Below are positions 7,258 to 13,623 of a stretch of 28,104 nt of DNA, piece after piece. The notes beneath the pieces were generated by a model that made no database searches, was not told the origin of the DNA, and saw only the letters and a program-made list of their open reading frames with translations. The stretch comes from a virus. Position 1 is the first letter of the stretch, and the number at the start of each line of letters is the position of its first letter. The stretch is taken from positions 1-28,104 of IMG/VR virus record IMGVR_UViG_3300030060_003653, one strand, 5' to 3'. The position numbers and the translations under genes were made by a program.

Positions 7258-7452
7258 ATGAAAGCAAAAAAGAAAAAACAAAATAAATGGGATAAGTTAG
7301 AAACTAAAATATGGAGAGTAGTTTTATTTAAAGAAGATAAAAAAGGTAATCAAAGATTTTATGAATATGACGGAGATCATAGTTATATAGCTGAACAAAT
7401 GTATGATGTAGAAAATAAATATTTAAATGAAATAGAGGAGAATAAAAAATAA
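7258..7452 (+). CDS. hypothetical basic protein, 64 aa
   Basis: A strong AAAGGAGGG lies 4 bases before ATG 7258. A Lys-rich start (MKAKKKKQNKWDKLETK) is followed by WRVVLFKEDKKGNQRFYEYDGDH, a strand-turn-strand, and a helical end. No family recognised. Last gene of the operon; a strong hairpin follows 7 bases after its stop. Confidence 0.6.
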   Translation: MKAKKKKQNKWDKLETKIWRVVLFKEDKKGNQRFYEYDGDHSYIAEQMYDVENKYLNEIEENKK

Positions 7453-7458
7453 GAGGTA

Positions 7459-7495
7459 GGAAGACCCCCAAAGAAAGGGTAAGAGGGGGTCTTTC
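7459..7495. terminator. GC-rich hairpin at convergent gene ends
   Basis: AAGACCCCC (7461-7469) pairs perfectly with GGGGGTCTT (7485-7493), with G-U and G-C pairs extending it to 7459/7495, around a 15-base loop. It lies between the converging small-gene operon and the minus-strand island. Read on the minus strand it is followed by a T-rich tract (ending in TTATTTTTTATT), so it may stop leftward transcription best; on the plus strand no T-run follows. Confidence 0.5.
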
Positions 7496-7498
7496 CTG

Positions 7499-7518
7499 AC
7501 TATCTTTGAGAAGATAGT
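7499..7518. terminator. second hairpin, 8-bp perfect stem
   Basis: ACTATCTT (7499-7506) pairs with AAGATAGT (7511-7518) around TGAG, directly after the GC-rich hairpin. An AATACCTA copy follows at 7521, the same 8-mer found in the 5408-5451 promoter region. It may be a back-up terminator or a binding site. Confidence 0.35.
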
Positions 7519-7538
7519 TAAATACCTAGATATTGTGT

Positions 7539-7808
7539 TTAAACTTTACCATTATACTTGATCTTGAACTTATCTGCAATTTCTTTTTGAAAGCTAGGGT
7601 TCTTTTCAACAGCTTCCCAATATTCCCTGACAACTTGGTCAATTTCTGCGTCAGAAATCTTAATAGATTGTAGATACTGTAATAGCTTAACCAGTGGGGG
7701 GTTTTTTGGAGTTTGGTTCTTGTTTCTAATTATTGCTTGTTGGTATCGGAAGTCAAAAGACTTCCTAGTCTTGTTAATAATATTGTGTATTAACTTTTTA
7801 TTAGCCAT
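7539..7808 (-). CDS. hypothetical protein, 89 aa
   Basis: A mostly helical, basic protein with an N-terminal KKLIHNIINKTRKSFDFRYQ segment, an Asn/Pro-rich linker and a C-terminal helical pair. No family recognised. ATG 7808 lacks a clear Shine-Dalgarno. A TATAAT box at 7831-7836 (minus) and an inverted repeat at 7859-7876 precede it, so it probably has its own regulated promoter. Confidence 0.55.
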   Translation of the reverse strand: MANKKLIHNIINKTRKSFDFRYQQAIIRNKNQTPKNPPLVKLLQYLQSIKISDAEIDQVVREYWEAVEKNPSFQKEIADKFKIKYNGKV

Positions 7809-7830
7809 ATTCTAATTAGTATATATTTAT

Positions 7831-7876
7831 ATTATATCTTTATATCAGGTGTAATTATTTCACCTATCTAGGTGAA
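7831..7876 (-). promoter_or_regulatory. TATAAT box with operator-like inverted repeat
   Basis: On the minus strand TATAAT lies at 7836-7831, 22 bases before the start codon at 7808. Upstream is TTCACCT-ATCT-AGGTGAA (7859-7876), a perfect 7-base inverted repeat, with further CACC/GGTG half sites at 7848 and 7884. No TTGACA-like -35 is present, which suits an activator-dependent or repressor-controlled promoter. Confidence 0.45.
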
Positions 7877-7894
7877 CTATTTTCACCCTCACTG

Positions 7895-8311
7895 CTAGAC
7901 CTTTCTAACTGGCTTTAGTAAGATGATCCCTTTTTCCTTTGCCTTTTCTAGCTTTCTTTTTTCGTACAAAATCTTTTGTTGCTTACTCATTTTAGTTCTT
8001 AATCGTAGGTTGTGCAAAAGGATTGATTGAAAGTTATCTTGTCCCCTGAATATAAACCTATTTGTATTACCTTTGCCTCTATTTTGCCATGTTATATATC
8101 CAAGCAACTGCAACCTGTCCAAATGCTTCACAAGGGTTTTAGAGCTTTTTAAACGCAATCTTTTTTTTAAGTAAAGGTGGCTAGGTGTACACCCTTTAGG
8201 AGCTGTCCTAAGCCGTCTAAGGAGCAGTAAAAGGCATTTCTGGGTAGGTGTTAAAACCTGATCATCTATAAGCTCATGCTCAACTTTTAAGAATGGTTTA
8301 CTTTTGTTCAT
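7895..8311 (-). CDS. winged-helix protein, replication-initiator-like
   Basis: A 138-aa protein. Residues ~7-90 read FLKVEHELIDDQVLTPTQK, then a helical block, then SKTLVKHLDRLQLLGYITW and a beta wing ending NTNRFIF, the pattern of the HTH_36/Rep N-terminal winged-helix domain. The C-terminal 45 residues are strongly basic. Such proteins in phages bind origins or act as regulators. With no phage polymerase in the window, an origin-binding role that brings in host replication is attractive but unproven. Its start lies 14 bases inside the upstream oxygenase gene. Confidence 0.65.
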   Translation of the reverse strand: MNKSKPFLKVEHELIDDQVLTPTQKCLLLLLRRLRTAPKGCTPSHLYLKKRLRLKSSKTLVKHLDRLQLLGYITWQNRGKGNTNRFIFRGQDNFQSILLHNLRLRTKMSKQQKILYEKRKLEKAKEKGIILLKPVRKV

Positions 8312-8969
8312 ATTGGGTCATTTCATCAAATATAACTGTTGTATTAAAACTAAAAGATATTCTTTCAGCATTATCATCATCACTAGAAAAAGGATAGACA
8401 ATATGTTTCATGTTGGCAGGAAATAAATAATAATCGCCCAAAATGGGTTGAACTAAATAATTAGCATTATTAAATATACTTTCAGACCCCTCACAAAACT
8501 CTATCCAACCACCAACCTGATGATGTTCTTTAGAATGATTATAGGGTATCATTTTAGGTATCTGTAAATATCCAACACAAGATAAATCAGGGTTCAATGC
8601 TTTATTAGAAAAATGAGTGTGTGTATGTAATGGATTATAATCGTTTGGTTTTTGTGTATTAGTCCATGCACTTTGAACTACACATTTTGCCATTTTATTA
8701 TTTTTATAATGTGCTTCTACATAGTGTCTAATAATGTGGTCAAAATATTTTTGTTTCCATTTCAACATTACGTCAGGACTAATCAATAATTCTTTATAAA
8801 CTTGTCCTGCAAGTCTATGACCAAAAGCATATTGTTTTGCTTTGTCTGGGTTTTGTCTTATGTCATAAAGGTCTTTTAAAAAATCATCTATTAATTCTTT
8901 TGGCAAAGTAGATTTGGCAATCGTTGAGCCAAATGGTTTTAATAATTTACATTCTATTTTATCTTTCAT
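8298..8969 (-). CDS. 2OG-Fe(II) oxygenase
   Basis: A 223-aa member of the 2-oxoglutarate/iron(II) dioxygenase superfamily, as found in cyanophages and pelagiphages. Visible features are the metal region NPLHTHTHFSNK (H115, H117, H119), CVGYLQIP strands, YLFPANMKHIVYPF with distal H189, and R203 in AERISFSFN for 2-oxoglutarate. These enzymes hydroxylate proteins, nucleic acids or small molecules; the substrate is unknown. It stands apart from the other oxygenases of this phage, between a PD-(D/E)XK-like protein and a winged-helix gene, overlapping both. Its type differs from the PiuC-like one at 24859. Confidence 0.8.
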   Translation of the reverse strand: MKDKIECKLLKPFGSTIAKSTLPKELIDDFLKDLYDIRQNPDKAKQYAFGHRLAGQVYKELLISPDVMLKWKQKYFDHIIRHYVEAHYKNNKMAKCVVQSAWTNTQKPNDYNPLHTHTHFSNKALNPDLSCVGYLQIPKMIPYNHSKEHHQVGGWIEFCEGSESIFNNANYLVQPILGDYYLFPANMKHIVYPFSSDDDNAERISFSFNTTVIFDEMTQYEQK

Positions 8970-9465
8970 TTTTAAACTCCGTTATTGGTTTTAAATTTTC
9001 AATGGGTACAGACCAAACATAAGGTCTTGTTGTAATATTAAAATTAGTCCAAGTTCCTTTCTTTCTTATATCTTTAGCAGAAATGTAGCCAAAAAATGTA
9101 TATATTGGTGTTTCATCTCCTACTAAAAAATAATAATCACTTTCTTTATACCCTTGTCTTATGATAAGATTGTTGGTTTTTTTTGTCATAAGTTGAGATC
9201 GTACTTGTATGCTTTTTCCATCAATATGTAAATCAGACCCTTTAAAATTATTTACTGAATGTGGAAAATAACTGTCCATTTTTTTTGCAAGTGCTTGTTC
9301 GCATATTGCACCTGAAACTGTCATACCCCATTGTTTATAAATATCAAAAGAAGCTCCATGACCCCAGCTTATATTCTGTCTCATGCTTTCTGTCTGTCGC
9401 AAAAGTCCTGTAATAGCAGAAGATAATATTTCTTCCCACTTTAATTCAATCGTTGGATAATCCAT
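8959..9465 (-). CDS. PD-(D/E)XK-like protein of a phage family
   Basis: A 168-aa protein. A central alpha-beta-beta core reads GAICEQALAKKMDSYFPHSV, then GSDLHIDGKSIQVRS, then strands and WSVPIENLKPITEF at the end. This pattern (E in the helix, D in SDL, then a (Q/E)VR strand, final VP..L.P) fits a phage family with a PD-(D/E)XK fold. The usual catalytic Lys is replaced by Arg in QVR and the preceding acid by Gln, so cutting activity is uncertain. First gene of the minus-strand island; ATG 9465 has no clear Shine-Dalgarno. Confidence 0.6.
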   Translation of the reverse strand: MDYPTIELKWEEILSSAITGLLRQTESMRQNISWGHGASFDIYKQWGMTVSGAICEQALAKKMDSYFPHSVNNFKGSDLHIDGKSIQVRSQLMTKKTNNLIIRQGYKESDYYFLVGDETPIYTFFGYISAKDIRKKGTWTNFNITTRPYVWSVPIENLKPITEFKNER

Positions 9466-9579
9466 ATATAGTGCAACCCTTAATTGTTATAACAACATCT
9501 TGTATATAACTTATAGCAATTCTAAAATTAATTGCAAATACATATTGACATCTATATTTAAATAGTAAATAAGTTGTCT
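9466..9579. promoter_or_regulatory. divergent promoter region
   Basis: On the plus strand TTGACA (9545-9550) lies 15 bases from TAAATA (9566-9571), about 8 bases before ATG 9580, so the nuclease mRNA may be leaderless or nearly so; no Shine-Dalgarno is present. On the minus strand a TATAAC box overlaps a perfect 12-base palindrome TTGTTATAACAA (9484-9495), a good candidate operator. Confidence 0.45.
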
Positions 9580-10509
9580 ATGCCAGAAAGGTTTATAGAT
9601 GAAGCTTGGATCAAAGGGGATTTCAAGAAAGCAACCATATCAGCAAGTCAATCAGCACTTACAGATAGTATCTGGTTTATAAAATATCCTTTTTCATTAT
9701 ACGCAAAATTTAAACCACAAAAACCTAGTATAAGTTTTCATGCAGGTAAAAAAGTACATGGTTATTTTCAAGAAATTATACAAAAAAAAATGAAGATAGA
9801 AGATGTGCAACAAGATTTTAATAAATCAATTATAGAAATTGATTTAAGTGAAAAAGAAAAAGCAAAAGGTAATTTTATAAAAGAAAGAATTGTTCAATAT
9901 GTGCAAAATCATATCAACGCACTCATAGAAATATCTAATAATGCACATCTTGATAAATGGAATTGTGAATTATTTTTTAGTGAATGGTATGATGAAAAAT
10001 ATTTTAGCAAACAATTAGGTATAGAAACAGAATTATATGTAGATTGTGCTTCTGAATTTTTACAAAAATTATCTGAACATAAAAATAGATTTGGCTCAGT
10101 TTATAAATACAAGGACAAGAAAGGTAATGAAAGTTGGAAATGGAGAAAGGCACAAAAAATTAAATCACCACAATTTACACATTGCATACAAACAGCAGTA
10201 TATTCAAAATCATTACCCAACTATAAACCTTACTTAGTTTATACAGATGAGGAAAACTACACCATATTTAATGAAGACAACTGTTATGAATTAAGTCCAT
10301 CAGGATTAAAATATTTTTTTAATAAATATATTCAGATCAACGTAAGAAGACAAGAAATGTTAAGAATGGCAGATGGGGATATAAAAAAGTTAGCCATGAT
10401 GATTGGGATTGATTGGTCTGAAATAAGAAATAGAGAAAACAATCCAATACTTAACACTATACAAGATGAAGACATACAAAAACTGGAGGAGTTTTATGAT
10501 AGTTTGTGA
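9580..10509 (+). CDS. RecB/Cas4-like PD-(D/E)XK nuclease
   Basis: A 309-aa protein (TTG at 9574 would add two residues). The N-terminus ATISASQSALTDSIWF and FHAGKKVH (H60) match motif I of RecB-like phage exonucleases. The motif-II aspartate is probably D155 in ETELYVDC. Q204xxxY208 in HCIQTAVYSK matches motif IV (QxxxY). The usual D/E-x-K of motif III is not clear; WKWRKAQK occupies its place. It sits upstream of the ERF annealing protein, the standard exonuclease-annealase pairing used for recombination and end processing. Probably early. Confidence 0.7.
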   Translation: MPERFIDEAWIKGDFKKATISASQSALTDSIWFIKYPFSLYAKFKPQKPSISFHAGKKVHGYFQEIIQKKMKIEDVQQDFNKSIIEIDLSEKEKAKGNFIKERIVQYVQNHINALIEISNNAHLDKWNCELFFSEWYDEKYFSKQLGIETELYVDCASEFLQKLSEHKNRFGSVYKYKDKKGNESWKWRKAQKIKSPQFTHCIQTAVYSKSLPNYKPYLVYTDEENYTIFNEDNCYELSPSGLKYFFNKYIQINVRRQEMLRMADGDIKKLAMMIGIDWSEIRNRENNPILNTIQDEDIQKLEEFYDSL

Positions 10510-10663
10510 TGGTATTTCACCAGAAGATATAAAAAGAATTATAAACAGTAGGGTTCTTGAAAAGCTAATTAAGGACAAAGCTAAGGAAGTTTATAATGAG
10601 GAAAAACAAAAAGAAAAAGAAGAAATAATTGGTAATGCAAAAGGAAAGGAGGGAACAATTTGA
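10496..10663 (+). CDS. hypothetical small helical protein, 55 aa
   Basis: ATG 10496 has GGAGGAG upstream and overlaps the nuclease gene by 14 bases; an earlier in-frame ATG at 10466 would place the ribosome site inside the gene. The sequence MIVCDGISPEDIKRIINSRV is followed by a Lys/Glu-rich helix. It sits between the nuclease and the annealase, so could be a partner of either. No family recognised. Confidence 0.55.
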   Translation: MIVCDGISPEDIKRIINSRVLEKLIKDKAKEVYNEEKQKEKEEIIGNAKGKEGTI

Positions 10664-11325
10664 CTAAAAACATTTATCAAAAATTAAAATCTGCTTCAGA
10701 GGAAGCAAGGATGGTTAAAAAAACACAAAAAAAAGGTGGAATGAATTTTAATCCATTGGAGCATGACGCAGTACAAGGTGTTGCTATGGAAGCTTTAATT
10801 AAAAATGGTTTATATCCATACTGCACTTACAAAGATTTTAATATACAAGATATGTTTGTGCAAACAACTTGTAAGATGACTATTGTAGATGTAGATAATC
10901 CAAAATCTTTTATCGAAATTGAAACTCATGCTATTGCAAAAACAGATAAATATGGTTCAGGAAACTGTATGTCTTACGCAAGAAAGTATGCTTTTTTAAA
11001 TGCTTTAAATCTAAGAACAGGCATGAAAGATGATGAGGTTGAAGCAAAGGATAGTGAAGATGGATATAATGCTGATCCACTATACAAAGCAACAGAAAAA
11101 GAAGTAGGTATGACAAAAAAACAAATTTCTTTGGGTAATAGAATTGAAGCTATTGAGGTTCATCTATCATCTAAGAAACCAGATTTGACCACTGTTAAAA
11201 AATTAATAATGGAATTTAAATCTGATAACAGAAACGACTATGGGAATTTTATCAGAAGTGAAGTTGGTAAAAGACTTGTAGTTTGTGAAAATAAACTAAC
11301 AAAACTCAAAACTAATAGGAGATAA
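10660..11325 (+). CDS. erf: ERF family single-strand annealing protein
   Basis: A 221-aa ssDNA-binding recombinase. The ERF signature is KYGSGNCMSYARKYAFLNAL (residues ~97-116) followed by an acidic stretch MKDDEVEAKDSED; upstream are NGLYPYCTYKDF and strands typical of the family. It anneals complementary strands during replication and recombination, working with the RecB-like nuclease two genes upstream. The start is TTG at 10660, supported by an excellent AAAGGAGGG 5-6 bases upstream and a TTGA overlap with the preceding stop; no ATG fits as well. The C-terminal ~70 residues are helical and basic. Confidence 0.85.
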   Translation: MTKNIYQKLKSASEEARMVKKTQKKGGMNFNPLEHDAVQGVAMEALIKNGLYPYCTYKDFNIQDMFVQTTCKMTIVDVDNPKSFIEIETHAIAKTDKYGSGNCMSYARKYAFLNALNLRTGMKDDEVEAKDSEDGYNADPLYKATEKEVGMTKKQISLGNRIEAIEVHLSSKKPDLTTVKKLIMEFKSDNRNDYGNFIRSEVGKRLVVCENKLTKLKTNRR

Positions 11326-11327
11326 AC

Positions 11328-11522
11328 ATGGGTGATTTTGTATTGAAAGAAGGAACAGGATATATGAACAGGGATAATGAAAACCCTGATAAATTCTGGG
11401 GTTCATTTAAAGTAGATAAAGACTACAAAAAAGGTGAACAAATAAACTTAACAGAATACATCAATCGTAAAGATGATGGTAAAGAAGTTCATAAATTACA
11501 AGTTAGAAGACCAAAAGTATAA
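11328..11522 (+). CDS. small conserved phage protein, 64 aa
   Basis: Strong AGGAG before ATG 11328, two bases after the erf stop. The protein begins MGDFVLKEGTGYMNRDNENP and continues DKFWGSFKVDKDYKKGEQIN, a pattern of short strands with conserved Gly. Small proteins with an FVLKEG.G.(L/M).. start are common next to recombination genes of phages and may bind ssDNA or partner with the annealase; this is a context guess. Highly charged and soluble. Confidence 0.6.
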   Translation: MGDFVLKEGTGYMNRDNENPDKFWGSFKVDKDYKKGEQINLTEYINRKDDGKEVHKLQVRRPKV

Positions 11523-11530
11523 CTTGTAGT

Positions 11531-11587
11531 AGGGGTGCTGGGTCATTTTTCCTCCCTATTCGAATCGGTAAAAAAATCAGCACCCTT
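11531..11587 (+). promoter_or_regulatory. long hairpin before the secreted-protein gene
   Basis: AGGGGTGCTG (11531-11540) pairs with CAGCACCCTT (11578-11587): nine Watson-Crick pairs and one G-U. The 37-base loop contains TTTTTCCTCCC, which could mask Shine-Dalgarno sequences, and the palindrome ATTCGAAT (11558-11565). The next gene starts 5 bases after the stem and has no visible Shine-Dalgarno. It could be a terminator, RNase III site or translational control element. Confidence 0.45.
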
Positions 11588-11591
11588 TATT

Positions 11592-11819
11592 ATGAAAACT
11601 TTTTTCTTGTATTTGTTTTTTATGACATCAGAAACAAGCTATGACTTTTACAAAATAAAAGTAAAAGACTTTACGACTTGCCAAAATGCTTTAGAAAAAT
11701 ATACAAGTATTCATATTGACAATGGAGTTAAATATAAAGGTAAAACAATATTTATGTATTATTGTAAAACAAAGGATGGAAAATGGGCAAAGACGACAAT
11801 ATCAAGTGGATTGATATAG
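11592..11819 (+). CDS. small secreted or membrane-anchored protein, 75 aa
   Basis: ATG 11592 gives MKTFFLYLFFMTSETSYDFY, a short signal-like hydrophobic start. The mature part has two cysteines (in FTTCQNALEKY and MYYCKTKDG) that could form a disulfide in the periplasm. The end, CKTKDGKWAK, resembles small marine-phage exported proteins with an MYYC segment. The upstream in-frame extension to 11535 covers the hairpin and is unlikely to be coding. Role unknown. Confidence 0.5.
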   Translation: MKTFFLYLFFMTSETSYDFYKIKVKDFTTCQNALEKYTSIHIDNGVKYKGKTIFMYYCKTKDGKWAKTTISSGLI

Positions 11820-12121
11820 GAACTAAATTGACAAAAGAATTATTAAAAAGAAAACAAAAAGAATATGGAGACTTTGAAAGTAATGCTTACATTATAGCAA
11901 AGTTTATAAAATCAGTATTGGAGGTTGTAAATAAACAAAAGTTAAAAGTACCTATAACTATTGTACCTCAACTTATGATTGTGTTAAAACTTACAAGAAC
12001 CATAGAAGATGGTAGTAAAGGAACACTTCATAAACCTGACACATTTGCAGACATCAAAGGTTATTGTGATTTGTTAGATGATATGGTTAAACAAATAGAG
12101 AAAGATGAGAATGGGAAATAA
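11783..12121 (+). CDS. DUF6378-like phage protein
   Basis: A 112-aa helical protein. The blocks RKQKEYGDFESNAYIIAKF and KLTRTIEDGSKGTLHKPDTF followed by ADIKGYCDLLDDM match the pattern of DUF6378 and of nucleotide-modification-associated proteins (YGD near the start, KLxR in the middle, DTxxDxxGY at the end). These all-alpha proteins are often found with nucleotide metabolism genes and may be MazG-like, but activity is not established. The start overlaps the preceding gene by 37 bases with AAAGGATGG upstream. Confidence 0.65.
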   Translation: MGKDDNIKWIDIGTKLTKELLKRKQKEYGDFESNAYIIAKFIKSVLEVVNKQKLKVPITIVPQLMIVLKLTRTIEDGSKGTLHKPDTFADIKGYCDLLDDMVKQIEKDENGK

Positions 12122-12374
12122 AATATTTTATAGTCCAAAAATCAAACAAATCATTGATTTTATGATAGAATACCACAAGAAGGAACAAGCTTATCCTAGA
12201 CTAATTGAGATTGGAGAAGCTTTAAATTTATCTAAACAAAGGATTGGTATTTTAATGAAAAATGCTGTTAAGCTTGGCTTGGTCAAAGAGATGGATGTGT
12301 TTATGAGAAAATATCATTTGACTAAATCCATTAAAAGTAGTAAATTTAAAGTCAATAATTACTATGAGTTGTAA
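12105..12374 (+). CDS. winged-helix DNA-binding protein, 89 aa
   Basis: Residues ~10-75 read SPKIKQIIDFMIEYHKKEQA, YPRLIEIGEALNLSKQRIGI and LMKNAVKLGLVKEMD, the order of the LexA/MarR-like winged helix (scaffold helix, IxExLxLSxxxV recognition region, LGLV wing). Only the DNA-binding domain is present. Probably a regulator of phage or host genes. ATG 12105 (or 12111) overlaps the preceding gene by 17 bases. Confidence 0.65.
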   Translation: MRMGNKIFYSPKIKQIIDFMIEYHKKEQAYPRLIEIGEALNLSKQRIGILMKNAVKLGLVKEMDVFMRKYHLTKSIKSSKFKVNNYYEL

Positions 12375-12585
12375 TAAGTTCACAACTTATGAAGTTGTAG
12401 TAGTTGTTGAAGAAAAATTCGCTAGTGTTGAGAACGCAGTGGATAACAAAGACGCAATAGGAGAACCTGTTGCTAAAGTTGTTAGTAAAAGGTTCTTGAA
12501 GTCTAACATTAAGTTGGAGGATAAACATGGACTACGATCCAAAGAGGGTAAGGGAAGCTCAGGAGAGACTGGAGAGAGCAGTTAG
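12364..12585 (+). CDS. doubtful frame, 73 aa
   Basis: Starts inside the end of the winged-helix gene with no ribosome site and overlaps the well-supported gene at 12527 by 59 bases. The middle (TTYEVVVVVEEKFASVENAV) looks protein-like, but the last 20 residues are Gly/Ser/Lys-rich and probably just the other frame of the next gene. The start region also contains a DNA hairpin ACAACTT-ATG-AAGTTGT. It may be coding only up to about 12530, or not at all. Confidence 0.35.
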   Translation: MSCNKFTTYEVVVVVEEKFASVENAVDNKDAIGEPVAKVVSKRFLKSNIKLEDKHGLRSKEGKGSSGETGESS

Positions 12586-12694
12586 GGTAATGCAGAAAGC
12601 TAAAGCTCTTGTACAGAAAAAGAAAAATCAGATTGCTGTAATCAGTAATCAAATTTTATCTGAGCAAAATAAACAAATTAGAATTTCAAGCTAG
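12527..12694 (+). CDS. small coiled-coil protein, 55 aa
   Basis: ATG 12527 follows GGAGG by 6 bases. The sequence MDYDPKRVREAQERLERAVR followed by MQKAKALVQKKKNQIAVISNQ is one long amphipathic, basic helix. No known family. It precedes the XRE regulator by 53 bases and may oligomerise or bind nucleic acid. Confidence 0.55.
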   Translation: MDYDPKRVREAQERLERAVRVMQKAKALVQKKKNQIAVISNQILSEQNKQIRISS

Positions 12695-12747
12695 AGAGAA
12701 ATTCTAAAAACAAAAAAGGCAAACTAGAAGAAAGGAGAACTATCGCT

Positions 12748-13131
12748 ATGGCAAAATGTCAAGATAGTAAAGAAACAATCATCAGTCAGCACATAGGTAA
12801 AAAAATAAGAAAAAGGAGAATTGAGTTAGAAATGACTCAAACTGATCTTGGAAATCATTTACCTACAAGTTTCCAACAAATTCAGAAATATGAAAAAGGA
12901 ACTAATGCTGTGTCATCACCAAAGCTATTGTATTTATCATTAGCTTTAAAAGTTCCAGTATCTTATTTCTTTGAAGGATTTGATATTGTTAAAGGTGAAA
13001 GTAATATTGCTTACAAAGACAATCCACCAGAATTGCATAGAGGTAATCAGGTAAAAAATGCAAAGTATTATCCTGATCCACAAGCAGTTGAAGATCAAGT
13101 CATTATAGAAAAGTTAGAAAAAATAATTTAA
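12748..13131 (+). CDS. XRE-family helix-turn-helix regulator
   Basis: A 127-aa protein. Residues ~16-75 carry an HTH_XRE domain: IGKKIRKRRIELEMTQTDLG, then SFQQIQKYEKGTNAVSSPKL and LALKVPVSYFFEG. This version (Q-Q-I-Q-K-Y-E-K-G-x-N, then SYFFEG) is typical of alphaproteobacterial and phage regulators. The C-terminal 50 residues are not recognised. Start ATG 12748 has AAAGGAG upstream. Last gene of the plus-strand early operon, so it could be an early/late switch; candidate operators are the inverted repeats at 5409-5450 and 9484-9495. Confidence 0.85.
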   Translation: MAKCQDSKETIISQHIGKKIRKRRIELEMTQTDLGNHLPTSFQQIQKYEKGTNAVSSPKLLYLSLALKVPVSYFFEGFDIVKGESNIAYKDNPPELHRGNQVKNAKYYPDPQAVEDQVIIEKLEKII

Positions 13132-13140
13132 CTTATGGAA

Positions 13141-13177
13141 GTTAGGGGTGTCCTAAGAATAAGGTACTACCCCTAAC
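13141..13177. terminator. hairpin between convergent operons
   Basis: GTTAGGGGT (13141-13149) pairs perfectly with ACCCCTAAC (13169-13177), 9 bp, around a 19-base loop. It is followed by a second inverted repeat AGGTA-TG-TACCT (13181-13192). It lies 9 bases after the XRE stop and before the end of the minus-strand late operon, so is probably a bidirectional terminator, although no T-run is present. Confidence 0.5.
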
Positions 13178-13199
13178 TCAAGGTATGTACCTAACTATA

Positions 13200-13397
13200 T
13201 TAGTTTTCTTTCTTAGGTTCAACTTCTAATTGTCTTTCCTCATCATCCTTTTTCATACAAGCATAATGAGCAGGTATTCCACCCATAAACATTACAAAAG
13301 ATTCATCAGAAACAATCATTTGATTACAGTATTTACAAAGACCAACATTTCTAATGATGTTTCTTTTTCTATTCCAAGTCTTTTTACGTTTTTGCAT
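13200..13397 (-). CDS. zinc-finger-like basic protein, 65 aa
   Basis: The N-terminal 17 residues are strongly basic. Then C21-K-Y-C24 and H44-Y-A-C47 form a plausible CCHC zinc site, with FVMFMGGIPAH between. The end is acidic. It probably binds nucleic acid or another protein. Last gene of the minus-strand late unit; overlaps the preceding basic protein by 14 bases. Confidence 0.65.
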   Translation of the reverse strand: MQKRKKTWNRKRNIIRNVGLCKYCNQMIVSDESFVMFMGGIPAHYACMKKDDEERQLEVEPKKEN

Positions 13398-13623
13398 AGT
13401 TCGGTCTTTTACCTTTTCTTGGTTTTTTTTCAGCTTGTTTTTTTCTTCTGACCGCAGCCGATAACTGTGATTTAGTCATTGATCTGACTTTGGCTATCGG
13501 TAAACATTTTGGATAATTTCTTCTTTTCTCACCTTTACTTCTTCCACATGGAGGATATGAACCATCTGATCTTCTATTGGCAACATCAACCCATTTTTGT
13601 TGTGTCCATTTTCGTAATGACAT
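13384..13623 (-). CDS. small basic phage protein, DUF6321-like, 79 aa
   Basis: Recognisable by W6..W11V (KWTQQKWVDVANRRSDGSY), PPCGRSKGEKRRNYPKCLP and a SMTKSQLSAAVRRKK region followed by a Lys/Arg/Pro tail. Such proteins are widespread in marine phages and of unknown function; two Cys (in CGR and PKC) are conserved. Very basic, so probably nucleic-acid-binding. Coupled to both neighbours by overlaps (TAATG upstream). Confidence 0.7.
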   Translation of the reverse strand: MSLRKWTQQKWVDVANRRSDGSYPPCGRSKGEKRRNYPKCLPIAKVRSMTKSQLSAAVRRKKQAEKKPRKGKRPNYAKT

